A stretch of DNA of 64,000 bases from Vibrio sp. SCSIO 43136 (GCF_023716565.1 NZ_CP071849.1:1736001-1800000), one strand, 5' to 3'. Counted from the stretch's first letter, positions 37,201-44,845 are shown. The notes: generated from the sequence alone by a model not told the origin. Translations and numbers: made by a program.

Positions 37201-37376
37201 GCGGTAGTTTTTTGCTCTGTTGCTCGCTTTTCGTCATCACTTGGCGTTGCCATAGGTAATAACTGTTCTAGCCATTGGGTTTCATCAACCATATACAATG
37301 GCGAGATCAGCGACCAAAGGGTATCCAGCGGCTGCTCGATAAACTCTGGTTTAAGCACATCAGTTGCTGTGAACAT
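34281..37376 (-). CDS. putA: bifunctional proline dehydrogenase/L-glutamate gamma-semialdehyde dehydrogenase
   Basis: A 1031-residue enzyme that oxidises proline to glutamate. The proline dehydrogenase barrel (about 150-480) includes RLVKGAYWDSEIKWAQ and the substrate-binding RRLLENGANSSFVHR. The aldehyde dehydrogenase domain (about 550-1020) has KPAEQTS, GFTGST, Glu in ETGGQNAMIVDS and catalytic Cys in SAGQRCSALR. It lacks the N-terminal ribbon-helix-helix repressor domain of the 1320-residue E. coli PutA, so it cannot self-regulate as a DNA-binding protein. Regulation probably falls to the neighbouring AraC-type PutR. It is first in the leftward put unit. Confidence 0.95.
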   Translation of the reverse strand: MFTATDVLKPEFIEQPLDTLWSLISPLYMVDETQWLEQLLPMATPSDDEKRATEQKTTALIEAIRADKKAIQMIDALLLEYSLDTQEGILLMCLAEALMRIPDAATADALIRDKLSVADWKSHLQNSDSVFVNASTWGLMLTGSVVGLKNPAKQSPTSAINGLVSKMSEPVIRKAMHQAMKIMGHQFVLGRTIAEAQKNGLKMREQGFTYSYDMLGEAALTEADANKYFKDYLMAIEAVGNDDFSGESPAPSVSIKLSALHPRYEVANRERVMDEMYSTVLELLKRARELNVAITIDAEEADRLELSLHLFEKLYRSDVVSGWGGFGLVVQAYSKRALPVLGWLAALAKQQGDVIPLRLVKGAYWDSEIKWAQQAGYANYPVYTRKESTDVAYLACARFLTSPHIAGVIFPQFASHNAHTVTAVSVMAQHDQYEFQRLHGMGDALYNHAKSAYGQSVRIYAPVGSHKDLLPYLVRRLLENGANSSFVHRLVDARCPVASLTQHPVDTLLANETLHNGRIPLPGAIFDDRSNSLGVNIDVESSAKPFELEVERFMDQQWQAGPIVNGSESMIKAEPVFAPYDRTIQVGKVSMANLDHVSEAIESASQGFAAWSSQPIDLRAKCLEQLADLLERDLAEFVALCHQEAGKTIHDSIDEVREAVDFCRYYAKQAQGLAPQTVKGFDDVARQVSYQGRGVFVCISPWNFPLAIFLGQITAALVAGNTVVAKPAEQTSLIAAKAVRLMLEAGFPANVIALLPGIGAEIGHSLTSHPAIAGVAFTGSTETAQRINTTLAMRENDPVPFIAETGGQNAMIVDSTALPEQVVRDVMRSAFASAGQRCSALRVLFVQQDIAERIIHLIKGAMAQLHVGLPYLHKTDVGPVIDANAKAKLEAHIQQMSEQYTLVAQAQIDESGANGDFVAPSVIEIDGISALDKEHFGPILHIVRYQASELAQVVEAINQTGFGLTMGVHSRNETTYRWIEKNARVGNCYINRDQVGAVVGVQPFGGQGLSGTGPKAGGPHYLFRFTQTQYA

Positions 37377-37710
37377 GCGTCATCCTCTATCTCGTTCCAG
37401 AGCCGTTTTTCATGATAAAACTCTGGATGTCTATCCAATGACTAGCAGTGTATTTTGAGGGCGAGAGAGATACTTGTCAAAAACTCCGAGTTTTTTGCGA
37501 AAAAGTCGGATTTTTAACAAAGATTAAACACAATCACATATTAAACGGAAACGTTTGACTTGCGTGGGTGTTACTTTTGGTGGGGGTTATTAACGTACAA
37601 CTACCGGTAAAGGGCGAAGGGTAACAGGGTAACAGGGGGAAAGGGAGAAAGAATGGCAAACCTAGGCTTGGTGTCAAACTTCTCACAGCTTTCTAGCGCA
37701 GAATCTGCGT
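37377..37710. other. putA promoter region, 334 bases
   Basis: It holds the putA upstream sequence and the 3' flank of putR. Visible motifs are AAAACTCCGAGTTTT (near palindrome, 37479-37493) and AAACGGAAACGTTT (37544-37557), candidates for PutR or other regulator sites, and a weak CRP-like TGTGATTGTGTTTAATC on the minus strand. No gene was found in it. Confidence 0.45.
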
Positions 37711-38502
37711 TTAGCGGGGTTGGAAGCGTTTTTTGTATTGGGATGGGGAGATGCTCTCTTGGCGAGAGAATGCGTGGGTGAAGGCGCTTTGGCCGGAGAA
37801 GCCGGTAAGTTCGGCGATTTGCCCGAGCGTAAGGTGACCTTGCTCGATAAGTGTTTTTGCGCTTTGAATACGCTTGTTTAGTACATATTGATGGGGGGTT
37901 TGGCTCGTCTGCTCCTTGAACAAACTATGGAACTGGCTTTCGCCCAAGAATACGCTTGAAGCCAGTTGTGCGACGCTAATTTTCTGGCCCAAGTGCTGAT
38001 CAATGTAGCGATCTACCACTTCCATATCCAAGCGGGTCTCTCGCTCTAGGGCGTGGTAGTTTTGCATGTGGCGTTGCAACAGTGAAAGCACCGTATCGTT
38101 GCACGCTCGGCTAAGTAGTTTGTCATTCGGGTCTTTGCGCATCTCCTGCACAAACAAATCAATAATCTGACGCAGCTGCTTGTCGAGCTGGAAATAAATA
38201 TCTTGCTGTCCCACTTGCTCCACTCGTTCGCTTAGCAGTGGATCGGCCAGATGGTTAGGTGCACTGTTTAACACCAAGATGTCACACTTACCCACGCCCC
38301 CAAACGCATGTAACGTCGACGCACTTACCACGCACCCTTGCCCAGCGCCAATAAAGTTGTGAACCCCAGCCACATCAAATTCCGCTTTGCCGCTCAAACC
38401 AATCACGATCTGCACGTAATCATGTGAGTGGATATTCATCTCACTGCTCAACGTTTGAATTTCAGCAGGGATCATCGCAGAAGGTGTCGATACTGGTTGC
38501 AT
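37711..38502 (-). CDS. putR: AraC-family regulator, probable activator of proline utilisation
   Basis: A 263-residue regulator. The N-terminal cupin-like sensing domain has an HSHDYVQIVIGLSGKAEFDV start. Two helix-turn-helix motifs follow (KISVAQLASSVFLGESQFHSLFKEQTSQTPHQYV and LTLGQIAELTGFSGQSAFTHAFSRQ). An AraC-type activator called PutR lies beside putA in V. vulnificus, and the position here is the same. The N-terminal region is expected to sense proline or a derivative. Confidence 0.75.
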   Translation of the reverse strand: MQPVSTPSAMIPAEIQTLSSEMNIHSHDYVQIVIGLSGKAEFDVAGVHNFIGAGQGCVVSASTLHAFGGVGKCDILVLNSAPNHLADPLLSERVEQVGQQDIYFQLDKQLRQIIDLFVQEMRKDPNDKLLSRACNDTVLSLLQRHMQNYHALERETRLDMEVVDRYIDQHLGQKISVAQLASSVFLGESQFHSLFKEQTSQTPHQYVLNKRIQSAKTLIEQGHLTLGQIAELTGFSGQSAFTHAFSRQESISPSQYKKRFQPR

Positions 38503-38907
38503 GGCATTTACCTGTAGGGAAGCGTTTATTCGGATCTAAGTCCACGCCTTGGATCATTGCACGCTATGTTACCTTGCAATTCTGGCTGCCGTCAAAGCCG
38601 CTGTAGCCCTTTATTTCTCTCGGAACGATGATCAAGACCGTACAAATTACGGTCAGTGCGGAATAGATATAGTTCCGTGATAAATAAAGGGCTACAGAGC
38701 GATTTTGTCCTCTCATGCGCCTCTATTTGCTTACCAACTCTCAAGCAAAGCGCCAATCGACAGCATTTCCTTGATCATTCTTTTGAAAACGATCTTCTTA
38801 CCTTGATCATCGTTTCGAGAATTTGTTTCAAACCCCAGCGAGCAAGGCTAACTTCAGCTATTTTTATAAAAGTGGTTGAGCCAAGAATTAAAGGGAGCCC
38901 TATTCAA
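38503..38907. other. divergent region between putR and the binding-protein gene
   Basis: 405 bases. It contains the long nested palindrome at 38601-38697 annotated separately. No credible gene was found; an open frame through the right half belongs to the binding-protein frame upstream of its real start and has no ribosome binding site. Confidence 0.5.
38601..38697. repeat. 97-bp nested palindromic element
   Basis: The outer arms CTGTAGCCCTTTATTT and AAATAAAGGGCTACAG are perfect 16-base inverted repeats. Inside them CGGAAC pairs with GTTCCG, and GACCGTA with TACGGTC around a CAAAT loop. It can fold on either strand. It may be a palindromic intergenic repeat or a structured RNA leader of the binding-protein gene. 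I see no second copy in the window. Confidence 0.7.
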
Positions 38908-39696
38908 ATGTGGAAAATCGTGCTGCTTTCGCTTCCGTTATTTACTCTGTCACATACAGGTCTAGCCAACAGCCATGACCACGAATGCCTTCGTTTGCAC
39001 GTAATCAAAAGTGCGCCTATTGGTTTTCTCGACCAAAACGACAACCCCACCGGAGTACAGTGGCGTTACCTTGAAGAAATTGAAAAGCACTCAGGGTTAT
39101 GTATCACACCGCTGCTGATGCCCTATCCGCGTATCTGGAGCAGCATTAAAAATAACCGCCATGATGGTGGAATTGTCTTTCGCTCCCCATCTCGTTCACA
39201 ATACGTGCAATACGTGCAATACGTGGCATCAATCCGAACCGTCAACACGCTAGTCATCCCTATTAAAGGAAGAAAAGTCAGCTCATTTGATGACTTATAT
39301 GACCTAAAAATAGGTAAGCTGCGTGGTAACCATCTAAGCAAGCAATTTGATAATGACCCCAACCTCAATGTCATCGAGTTTTCGAGTTACGATCAACTCG
39401 CTGCAATGTTCAACGCAAAACGGATAAGCGCAGTCGCTGGCAGCGCACTTATTTTGAATTATCAATTACAACAGTATGGTGTTAGCGACATTCTCGACTT
39501 TGAAGAGAAATTCATTTTAGGTGAAAAGGAGCAGTGGCTACAAATTGCCAACGGCTCTAAACATCTCGACAAGATTCCAAAACTCAAACAAACCATTGAG
39601 GCATTAAAGCTCGATGGCACATTTGATCGGATCATGGACGAGTTCCACCAACCGGGTTGGAGGAACATCAACCAATCAGCACTCTCCGATGATTGA
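38908..39696 (+). CDS. periplasmic substrate-binding protein (SBP family 3 / PhnD-ABC-like)
   Basis: A 262-residue protein with a signal peptide (1-19, cleavage near GLA). ECLRLHVIKSAPIGFLDQ, then GVQWRYLEEIEKHSGLCITP and an ISAVAGSALILNYQL hinge region are like amino-acid-type family 3 binding proteins that lack an adjacent permease. AAGGGAG lies ten bases before the ATG. A 9-base unit (CAATACGTG) is repeated three times at 39199-39225, giving QYVQYVQYV. The last 90 or so codons are duplicated at 42.8 kb. Its 3' flank retains a degraded copy of the tail of the metal permease gene, implying the two genes were once adjacent and convergent. Confidence 0.8.
   Translation: MWKIVLLSLPLFTLSHTGLANSHDHECLRLHVIKSAPIGFLDQNDNPTGVQWRYLEEIEKHSGLCITPLLMPYPRIWSSIKNNRHDGGIVFRSPSRSQYVQYVQYVASIRTVNTLVIPIKGRKVSSFDDLYDLKIGKLRGNHLSKQFDNDPNLNVIEFSSYDQLAAMFNAKRISAVAGSALILNYQLQQYGVSDILDFEEKFILGEKEQWLQIANGSKHLDKIPKLKQTIEALKLDGTFDRIMDEFHQPGWRNINQSALSDD
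39199..39225 (+). repeat. 9-bp unit repeated three times within a gene
   Basis: CAATACGTG x3, in frame, encoding QYV x3. The copy number can change by slippage without breaking the frame. Confidence 0.85.
39418..39694 (+). repeat. left copy of a direct repeat flanking the island
   Basis: Starts at AAACGGATAAGC. It matches 42817-43093 with about four internal differences in 277 bases. The left copy is part of an intact gene. Confidence 0.9.
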
Positions 39697-39808
39697 TGCG
39701 AGTCTAAATTGCGCTTCAAACAAACTAACGAAGCGACAAAGGCGAGCACAGTGTTAAAACGCTTACAGGTTACAAAACTGGGTGTTTAATTCCCGTCCTT
39801 ATTTGTAT

Positions 39809-41001
39809 TAGTTCGGACTAGATCTGACACTTCACTTTGAAAAGAAGAGAGTTACCCGCTTTGATTAAAGGTGCTTAATCCGTAATCAAAGAACAAGAGG
39901 TAACTCTCATGCTTCATACTAGCAATCCAATCATTAAACACAAAGCGGGTCTTCTCAATCTTGCTGAGGAGCTCGGTAATGTATCTAAAGCCTGTAAGGT
40001 TATGGGTGTATCAAGAAACACTTTTTATCGCTACCAAGAGCTCGTTGAGACTGGTGGCATTGATGCGTTGATAAACCAGAGCAGAAGAACACCCAACTTA
40101 AAAAACCGTGTCGATAGCGATACCGAGGAAGCAGTCCTCAAGTACGCCATCGATTTCCCTGCACATGGACAGGTAAGAACTAGCAATGAGCTGCGTAAGC
40201 TAGGTGTATTCATCTCACCGAGTGGCGTACGTTCAATCTGGCTCCGAAACGACCTTGAAAACTTCAAAAAACGCCTGAGTGCTCTTGAGAAAAAAGTAGC
40301 TGAAGATGGGATCATCTTAACCGATGAGCAGGTAGCTGCTTTAGAGCGCAAGAAACATGATGATGAGGCTTGTGGCGAAATAGAAACAGCTCATCCAGGT
40401 TATCTAGGCTCTCAAGATACGTTTTATGTGGGTAACCTCAAAGGCGTTGGCCGCATTTACCAACAGACCTTCGTAGATACCTATAGCAAAGTGGCCTTCG
40501 CTAAGCTTTACACAACGAAAACACCTATTACTGCGGCTGACATGCTCAATGATAAGGTGCTGCCGTTCTTCAAGTCTCATGAGCTACCAATGCTGAGAAT
40601 ACTAACCGACAGAGGTACAGAATACTGTGGCCGAGTTGAACAGCATGACTACCAGCTCTACCTCGCTATCAATGATATAGACCATACAAAAACAAAAGCT
40701 ATGTCACCCCAGACAAATGGCATCTGTGAACGCTTTCATAAAACGATACTGAATGAGTATTACCAAGTTACCTTCAGAAAGAAACTGTATGGTTCGATGG
40801 AAGAGTTGCAGAAAGATCTGGACGAATGGATAGACTACTACAACAATCATCGTACTCATCAAGGAAAAATGTGTTGTGGGCGAACGCCAATAGAGACATT
40901 AGTTGATGGGAAATCAATCTGGGCTGAAAAGAATCTAACCCAGATTTAATCTGACAGGCACCGTATCAAAATGGGTAACTGTCAGATCAGGTCTGAATTA
41001 C
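39809..41001 (+). mobile_element. IS481-family insertion sequence
   Basis: It has a transposase gene flanked by imperfect inverted ends. Left TTCGGACTAGATCTGACA and right (read inward) TTCAGACCTGATCTGACA match over most positions. Boundaries are uncertain by about 15 bases because I see no clean target duplication. Confidence 0.75.
39909..40949 (+). CDS. IS481-family transposase
   Basis: A 346-residue DDE transposase. The N-terminal helix-turn-helix (NVSKACKVMGVSRNTFYRY, residues about 24-42) binds the ends. The integrase core has the first Asp in FVDTYSKVAFAKLY, the second in ILTDRGTEYCG and the Glu in NGICERFHKTILNEYY. It appears full length with no frameshift, so it may be active. It lies between the direct repeats of the island, 75 bases from the end of the MFS gene. 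Confidence 0.9.
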   Translation: MLHTSNPIIKHKAGLLNLAEELGNVSKACKVMGVSRNTFYRYQELVETGGIDALINQSRRTPNLKNRVDSDTEEAVLKYAIDFPAHGQVRTSNELRKLGVFISPSGVRSIWLRNDLENFKKRLSALEKKVAEDGIILTDEQVAALERKKHDDEACGEIETAHPGYLGSQDTFYVGNLKGVGRIYQQTFVDTYSKVAFAKLYTTKTPITAADMLNDKVLPFFKSHELPMLRILTDRGTEYCGRVEQHDYQLYLAINDIDHTKTKAMSPQTNGICERFHKTILNEYYQVTFRKKLYGSMEELQKDLDEWIDYYNNHRTHQGKMCCGRTPIETLVDGKSIWAEKNLTQI

Positions 41002-41074
41002 TACACCTTATTGCTCCTCTCTGACTGCTACTCCATTATCCACCTCAATGAGTTTAAGGCTGCATTACTAATGC

Positions 41075-42238
41075 TTAGAGTGCTACCTCGGAAGCGCTAC
41101 ACATTAGCCTATCTAACCGCATCGCCAACACCAGACTTCCTCCTACACAGGCTGCACTAAAAACAAGATTAAACTCGTTTGCATCTAGCTCAATGAGCCC
41201 ATAAACAACAACACAAGATAATGTAGCAGAGAGCGCTTGCCCCATAGTGAGCAAACCACGAAGCCCTGCACCCAGCGACTTCGGAGTGTCTTTAAAGAAG
41301 TTGACTTGAGTCCTAACGATCTGGAGTACTGAGTATGGAAATATTGCAATGGCCATCCCAAAAAGAAATAAAGTACTTAGTTCAATGAAGCACGCAAGTA
41401 ACGAAGCTATTGCTGCAACAGAAATCCACACGTTATAAGCTTCGAACTTCTTAAACCAGCGGCTAACAATAATAGAAAGTGCCCCACCGAGCATCTCCAC
41501 TTGAGAGTATAGTTCTCCTCCCAACTCCGAACCGTATTGATGAGTAATTAATAATGGAAGAGATACAGCGATTGCACCAAAACTAAAGTTACACAATAAA
41601 AATATATAAAAGCTGTAACGCATTTCTATAGAGTGTGAAACTTCTCGATAGGTAAGTCCGAAATAGTTAACTAAGGGGAGCCGTTCTTTTTCACCATCTT
41701 TCGCATTCCAAATTGAAAACGCAAATAGCAAGTGACACAGCCCCGAAAAGTAGAACAATGAAGAAAAAGGGATAATATCCCACATCAGCGGAATTGCGAC
41801 CAAAGCAGGAGAAACTACCATCATAGAAGTTGATACAATATTCAACTTAATAATCAATGGCTCGACATCGTTAAAGTTATGCTTCGCTAAGCTATAGATA
41901 TATGACTTGTTGTAGCTTGCAGCTAACGAGAAGAGTAGCGATAAAGGAATTAACCAATAAATAGAAACCTCTACTTCCTCAACACTTACCACCATTAGAA
42001 ATGCAAGTGCTGAAACTAACTGTACCGCTAAAGCAATCAACCTATTATTAAAGTTATCAATTAACCAGCTAACAAAAGGGGTTAATACAATGGCTGGTAG
42101 GAACAAGCATACTCCAAGAATTGGCACCAATGCCTGCTGACCCAAAATTGCTCCTGCAAACCAAAACAGTGCCATGCGCACGATAGCATTCGCAGTAAAC
42201 GCCATTGTAGCGCCCAGCAAAAAGTATCTAGAAGTCAC
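41075..42238 (-). CDS. MFS transporter, probable exporter
   Basis: A 387-residue protein with about 11-12 hydrophobic helices and a central charged loop (WNAKDGEKERLP, about residue 185). It starts at GTG and overlaps the stop of the upstream small cysteine-rich gene by four bases (GTGA), so the two are translationally coupled. Base composition is visibly more AT-rich than in the neighbouring put and sit genes, consistent with horizontal origin. Coupling to a SPASM-like protein suggests export of a modified peptide or its product, which is inference. No drug-specific motif was recognised. Confidence 0.8.
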   Translation of the reverse strand: MTSRYFLLGATMAFTANAIVRMALFWFAGAILGQQALVPILGVCLFLPAIVLTPFVSWLIDNFNNRLIALAVQLVSALAFLMVVSVEEVEVSIYWLIPLSLLFSLAASYNKSYIYSLAKHNFNDVEPLIIKLNIVSTSMMVVSPALVAIPLMWDIIPFSSLFYFSGLCHLLFAFSIWNAKDGEKERLPLVNYFGLTYREVSHSIEMRYSFYIFLLCNFSFGAIAVSLPLLITHQYGSELGGELYSQVEMLGGALSIIVSRWFKKFEAYNVWISVAAIASLLACFIELSTLFLFGMAIAIFPYSVLQIVRTQVNFFKDTPKSLGAGLRGLLTMGQALSATLSCVVVYGLIELDANEFNLVFSAACVGGSLVLAMRLDRLMCSASEVAL

Positions 42239-42438
42239 ATTTTCACCACATCAATGGAAGAGTACAAAGCTTTCACTCTTTTAAGACAGTATGTATTCTC
42301 TGACATTCCATTCTTAGCCCCTATGCGTGAAGCCATACATCCGCCTAGACACAGATGTTTTTTATCGCACAGACTGCAATAGCCTGAGTTCAGCTTAACC
42401 ACACTTACTTCATCGGCTATTGCGTCAAATATGGACAT
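42235..42438 (-). CDS. small SPASM-like cysteine-cluster protein, 67 residues
   Basis: Cys 21, 24, 30, 34 and 51 form C-x2-C-x5-C-x3-C followed by a later C (CSLCDKKHLCLGGC and NTYC), the signature of SPASM auxiliary iron-sulfur domains at the C-terminus of radical-SAM peptide-modifying enzymes. The radical-SAM core (CxxxCxxC) is absent and no open frame for it exists upstream. GGAG lies ten bases before ATG; an in-frame stop precedes it. It is either a free-standing SPASM protein or the translated remnant of a deleted maturase. It overlaps the MFS gene by four bases. Confidence 0.65.
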   Translation of the reverse strand: MSIFDAIADEVSVVKLNSGYCSLCDKKHLCLGGCMASRIGAKNGMSENTYCLKRVKALYSSIDVVKM

Positions 42439-42749
42439 TTTCAATTAACTCCATGCTATATGCCATTTTAAGTTACCTAACAATTGCAGGAAGAATTAAA
42501 GTAAGGGCCAAGGTGATTATTTTAATTGAGTCAGATCAATATATAACGAAAAAACACCCCTGATATAAGTAAAACAACTTAAAAGCCCTTACCACTTATA
42601 AATCATGCCAACCTTCTCATTGATTATATATTCCAAGTAGAAATGAGCTCTTCACACAAACTTAAAGTAAGTGCATATGCCTGAAATATTTTACGAGTTG
42701 AAGTAGTGTAACTTAGTGTATTATCCACAAACAATAAATTGGAGATGTT
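42439..42749. other. AT-rich intergenic region of the island
   Basis: 311 bases between the small SPASM-like gene and the short rightward frame. There are promoter-like AT stretches on both strands. A 13-codon leftward frame (ATG at 42456-42458) overlaps the SPASM-like start and could be a leader. No other gene is supported. Confidence 0.45.
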
Positions 42750-42824
42750 ATGAACCATCAGCCTATCGATTTGATGGTCATCTTCGAGGTTTTAACAGGA
42801 CACATACCAAAAGTAAACGGATAA
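42750..42824 (+). CDS. 24-codon open frame, probably the 5' end of a gene cut by the duplication junction
   Basis: ATG is preceded by GGAG at five-base spacing, a good ribosome binding site. The frame encodes MNHQPIDLMVIFEVLTGH and a few more residues, and stops eight bases inside the right direct repeat. The coding part that is unique to the island is therefore truncated by the repeat boundary (about 42816). It may instead be a short peptide gene. No family was recognised. Confidence 0.4.
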   Translation: MNHQPIDLMVIFEVLTGHIPKVNG

Positions 42825-43093
42825 GCGCAGTCGCTGGCAGCGCACTTATTTTGAATTATCAACTGCAACATTATGGTGTTAGCGACATTCTCGATTTTGA
42901 AGAGAAATTCATTTTAGGTGAAAAGGAGCAGTGGCTACAAATTGCCAACGGCTCTAAACATCTCGACAAGATTCCAAAACTCAAACAAACCATTGAGGCA
43001 TTAAAGCTCGATGGCACATTTGATCGGATCATGGACGAGTTCCACCAACCGGGTTGGAGGAACATCAACCAATCAGCACTCTCCGATGATTAA
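42817..43093 (+). pseudogene. 3' fragment of the substrate-binding-protein gene (right direct repeat)
   Basis: It duplicates the last 92 codons of the binding-protein gene; only one amino-acid change (Gln to His) is apparent and the stop is TAA instead of TGA. It lacks signal peptide, N-terminal lobe and promoter. Its stop overlaps the end of the convergent metal-permease gene. Confidence 0.85.
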
Positions 43094-43968
43094 CGTGCCT
43101 TATCAAAATTGCGCTTAAATCGAACTAACGAAGCGGTATCGACAGAAAACCCTTTTAAATAGCTCACCAATAACGCCACCACAAACATCGCAGCCTGCAC
43201 CAACACAATACAAGCGCTGGTTGCGCCATCAATGTAAAAGCTTAGCCAAATACCTAACACATTGGCCGTCACTGAAACTGTGACGGCAACGACCAGCATG
43301 GTGTTGAAACGCTTGCTAACCACAAAGCCAGTGATCCCCGGAGCCACCAGCATGGCAACGACCATGATAACTCCTACCGCTTGAATCGCTGCAACGATAG
43401 TAAGTGCTAACATCACCAATAAACCGTAGTGGAGAAAGTTCACTGAAAGCCCCACCACCCGAGCGTGTGCTTGGTCAAAGCAGTAAACAATAAGTGGCTT
43501 TCGCAACACTACCACTAGCAGGCTCACCACGGCACTGATAGCAAGAATCTGGTTTTGGACTGACTCGGTGATGCCCAGCATATTGCCAAATAAAATATGC
43601 ATTAAATGCTGGTCAGTTTCGACCTTAGCAAACATCAATAAGCCGAGCGCAAACATGCCAGAAAAAACAATGCCCATCGCCGTGTCTTGTTTCACCCGAC
43701 TGTGGTCCTTAATAAACCCAGTCAAAAGCGCACAGAAAATGCCTGAAACAAATGCGCCTATCGACAATGCTATTCCTAGTAAGTAAGCAATTACTATCCC
43801 CGGAAGTACCGCATGGGATATCGCATCCCCTATCAAGGACCAGCCTTTTAGAACCAAGAAACAGGACAGCAGAGCACACACGATGCCAACCGCAACACCC
43901 ACCAGCAGTGCCGTTTGCATAAAGCCAAACTGCATGGGAAAAGCGAGCCAATCGATTAAAGCTTGCAT
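43090..43968 (-). CDS. metal ABC transporter permease (SitD-like)
   Basis: A 292-residue membrane protein of the ABC-3 (manganese/zinc/iron chelate) family, with eight or so helices. It has GWSLIGDAISHAVLPGIVIAYLLG near the start and VGVIMVVAMLVAPGITGF in the middle. It starts inside the end of the preceding permease gene (13-base overlap). It is last in the sitABCD-type operon. Confidence 0.9.
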   Translation of the reverse strand: MQALIDWLAFPMQFGFMQTALLVGVAVGIVCALLSCFLVLKGWSLIGDAISHAVLPGIVIAYLLGIALSIGAFVSGIFCALLTGFIKDHSRVKQDTAMGIVFSGMFALGLLMFAKVETDQHLMHILFGNMLGITESVQNQILAISAVVSLLVVVLRKPLIVYCFDQAHARVVGLSVNFLHYGLLVMLALTIVAAIQAVGVIMVVAMLVAPGITGFVVSKRFNTMLVVAVTVSVTANVLGIWLSFYIDGATSACIVLVQAAMFVVALLVSYLKGFSVDTASLVRFKRNFDKAR

Positions 43969-44840
43969 GGTTTTTCCTCCAGCTTAATCGCACTTGAACG
44001 ATTGAGTTTTGCGGTGACAATGCCGTGCTTTGGAGAGAACAAGAATGCCAAAATAAATGAGACCGTTTGCAACACCACAATGACAGCGCCCGTCGTAGCA
44101 TCAAAGAAATAGCTGAAATAAACCCCGAGCAAACCACTCAATGCGCCTATTGCAGAGGCAATCACTAATAGTCGCTCAAATCGGTCGGTCAACAGATATG
44201 CCGTCGCACCGGGTGTAATCACCATCGCAATCACCAAGATGGCACCGACGGTTTGTAGAGAGGCTACGGTGCAAGCACTCAGTAAGGTAAAAAAGCCAAT
44301 CTTAACAGCGTTGACATTAATCCCCACTGCACTTGCTTGCGGTTCATCAAAGAAAACCAGCATCAAGGTTCGCCACTTAAGCGCTATCAGGGCAATGGTG
44401 GTTAGACAGATAATGACAATTTGCCATTGATCGCTGGCACTTACTGCCAAAATGTTGCCGAGGATAATAGTCTGCACATTCACTGACGTCGGGTTGAGCG
44501 ATATCAATAACAAGCCTGCGGCAAAAAAAGTGGTAAAGATAAAGCCAATAATGGCGTCTTCTCGTAGATGGCTGAAGGCTTTAAGTGCCGCAATACTTAG
44601 GGCAGCAAGGAATCCTGAGAAAAAAGCACCGAGTGCAAGCGGCAGTCCAAGGGCATAGGCTGCAGCGACACCGGGTACTACAGAGTGAGATAGAGCATCA
44701 CCAATTAACGACCAACCTTTAAGCATTAAATAGCAAGACAGCAAAGCGCAAGCAGCGCCGACTAAAGTAGCAGCCACCATGGCATGCTGCATGTATTGAT
44801 ACTCAAAAGGTTCAAACAGGAAGGTGAATAGGCTCTCCAT
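43956..44840 (-). CDS. metal ABC transporter permease (SitC-like)
   Basis: A 294-residue paralogue of the next gene with the same GWSLIGDALSHSVVPGVAAAYALG signature and a ten-residue acidic/basic tail. The two permeases form the heterodimeric channel. It follows the ATPase gene by five bases. Confidence 0.9.
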   Translation of the reverse strand: MESLFTFLFEPFEYQYMQHAMVAATLVGAACALLSCYLMLKGWSLIGDALSHSVVPGVAAAYALGLPLALGAFFSGFLAALSIAALKAFSHLREDAIIGFIFTTFFAAGLLLISLNPTSVNVQTIILGNILAVSASDQWQIVIICLTTIALIALKWRTLMLVFFDEPQASAVGINVNAVKIGFFTLLSACTVASLQTVGAILVIAMVITPGATAYLLTDRFERLLVIASAIGALSGLLGVYFSYFFDATTGAVIVVLQTVSFILAFLFSPKHGIVTAKLNRSSAIKLEEKPCKL

Positions 44841-44845
44841 AACCG

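Noticed and set aside
38656..38907. Long N-terminal extension of the binding-protein gene
   Set aside because: The first ATG with a good Shine-Dalgarno and a signal peptide is at 38908; the upstream part overlaps the palindromic element.
39462..39749. 95-codon leftward frame over the binding-protein 3' end
   Set aside because: Mostly antisense to the gene. Only its start (VASLVCLKRNLDS) is informative, as a decayed copy of the metal-permease tail.
42716..43093. 125-residue rightward protein spanning the repeat junction
   Set aside because: Its first 30 or so codons have no ribosome binding site and the rest is the duplicated fragment; treated as a pseudogene fragment.
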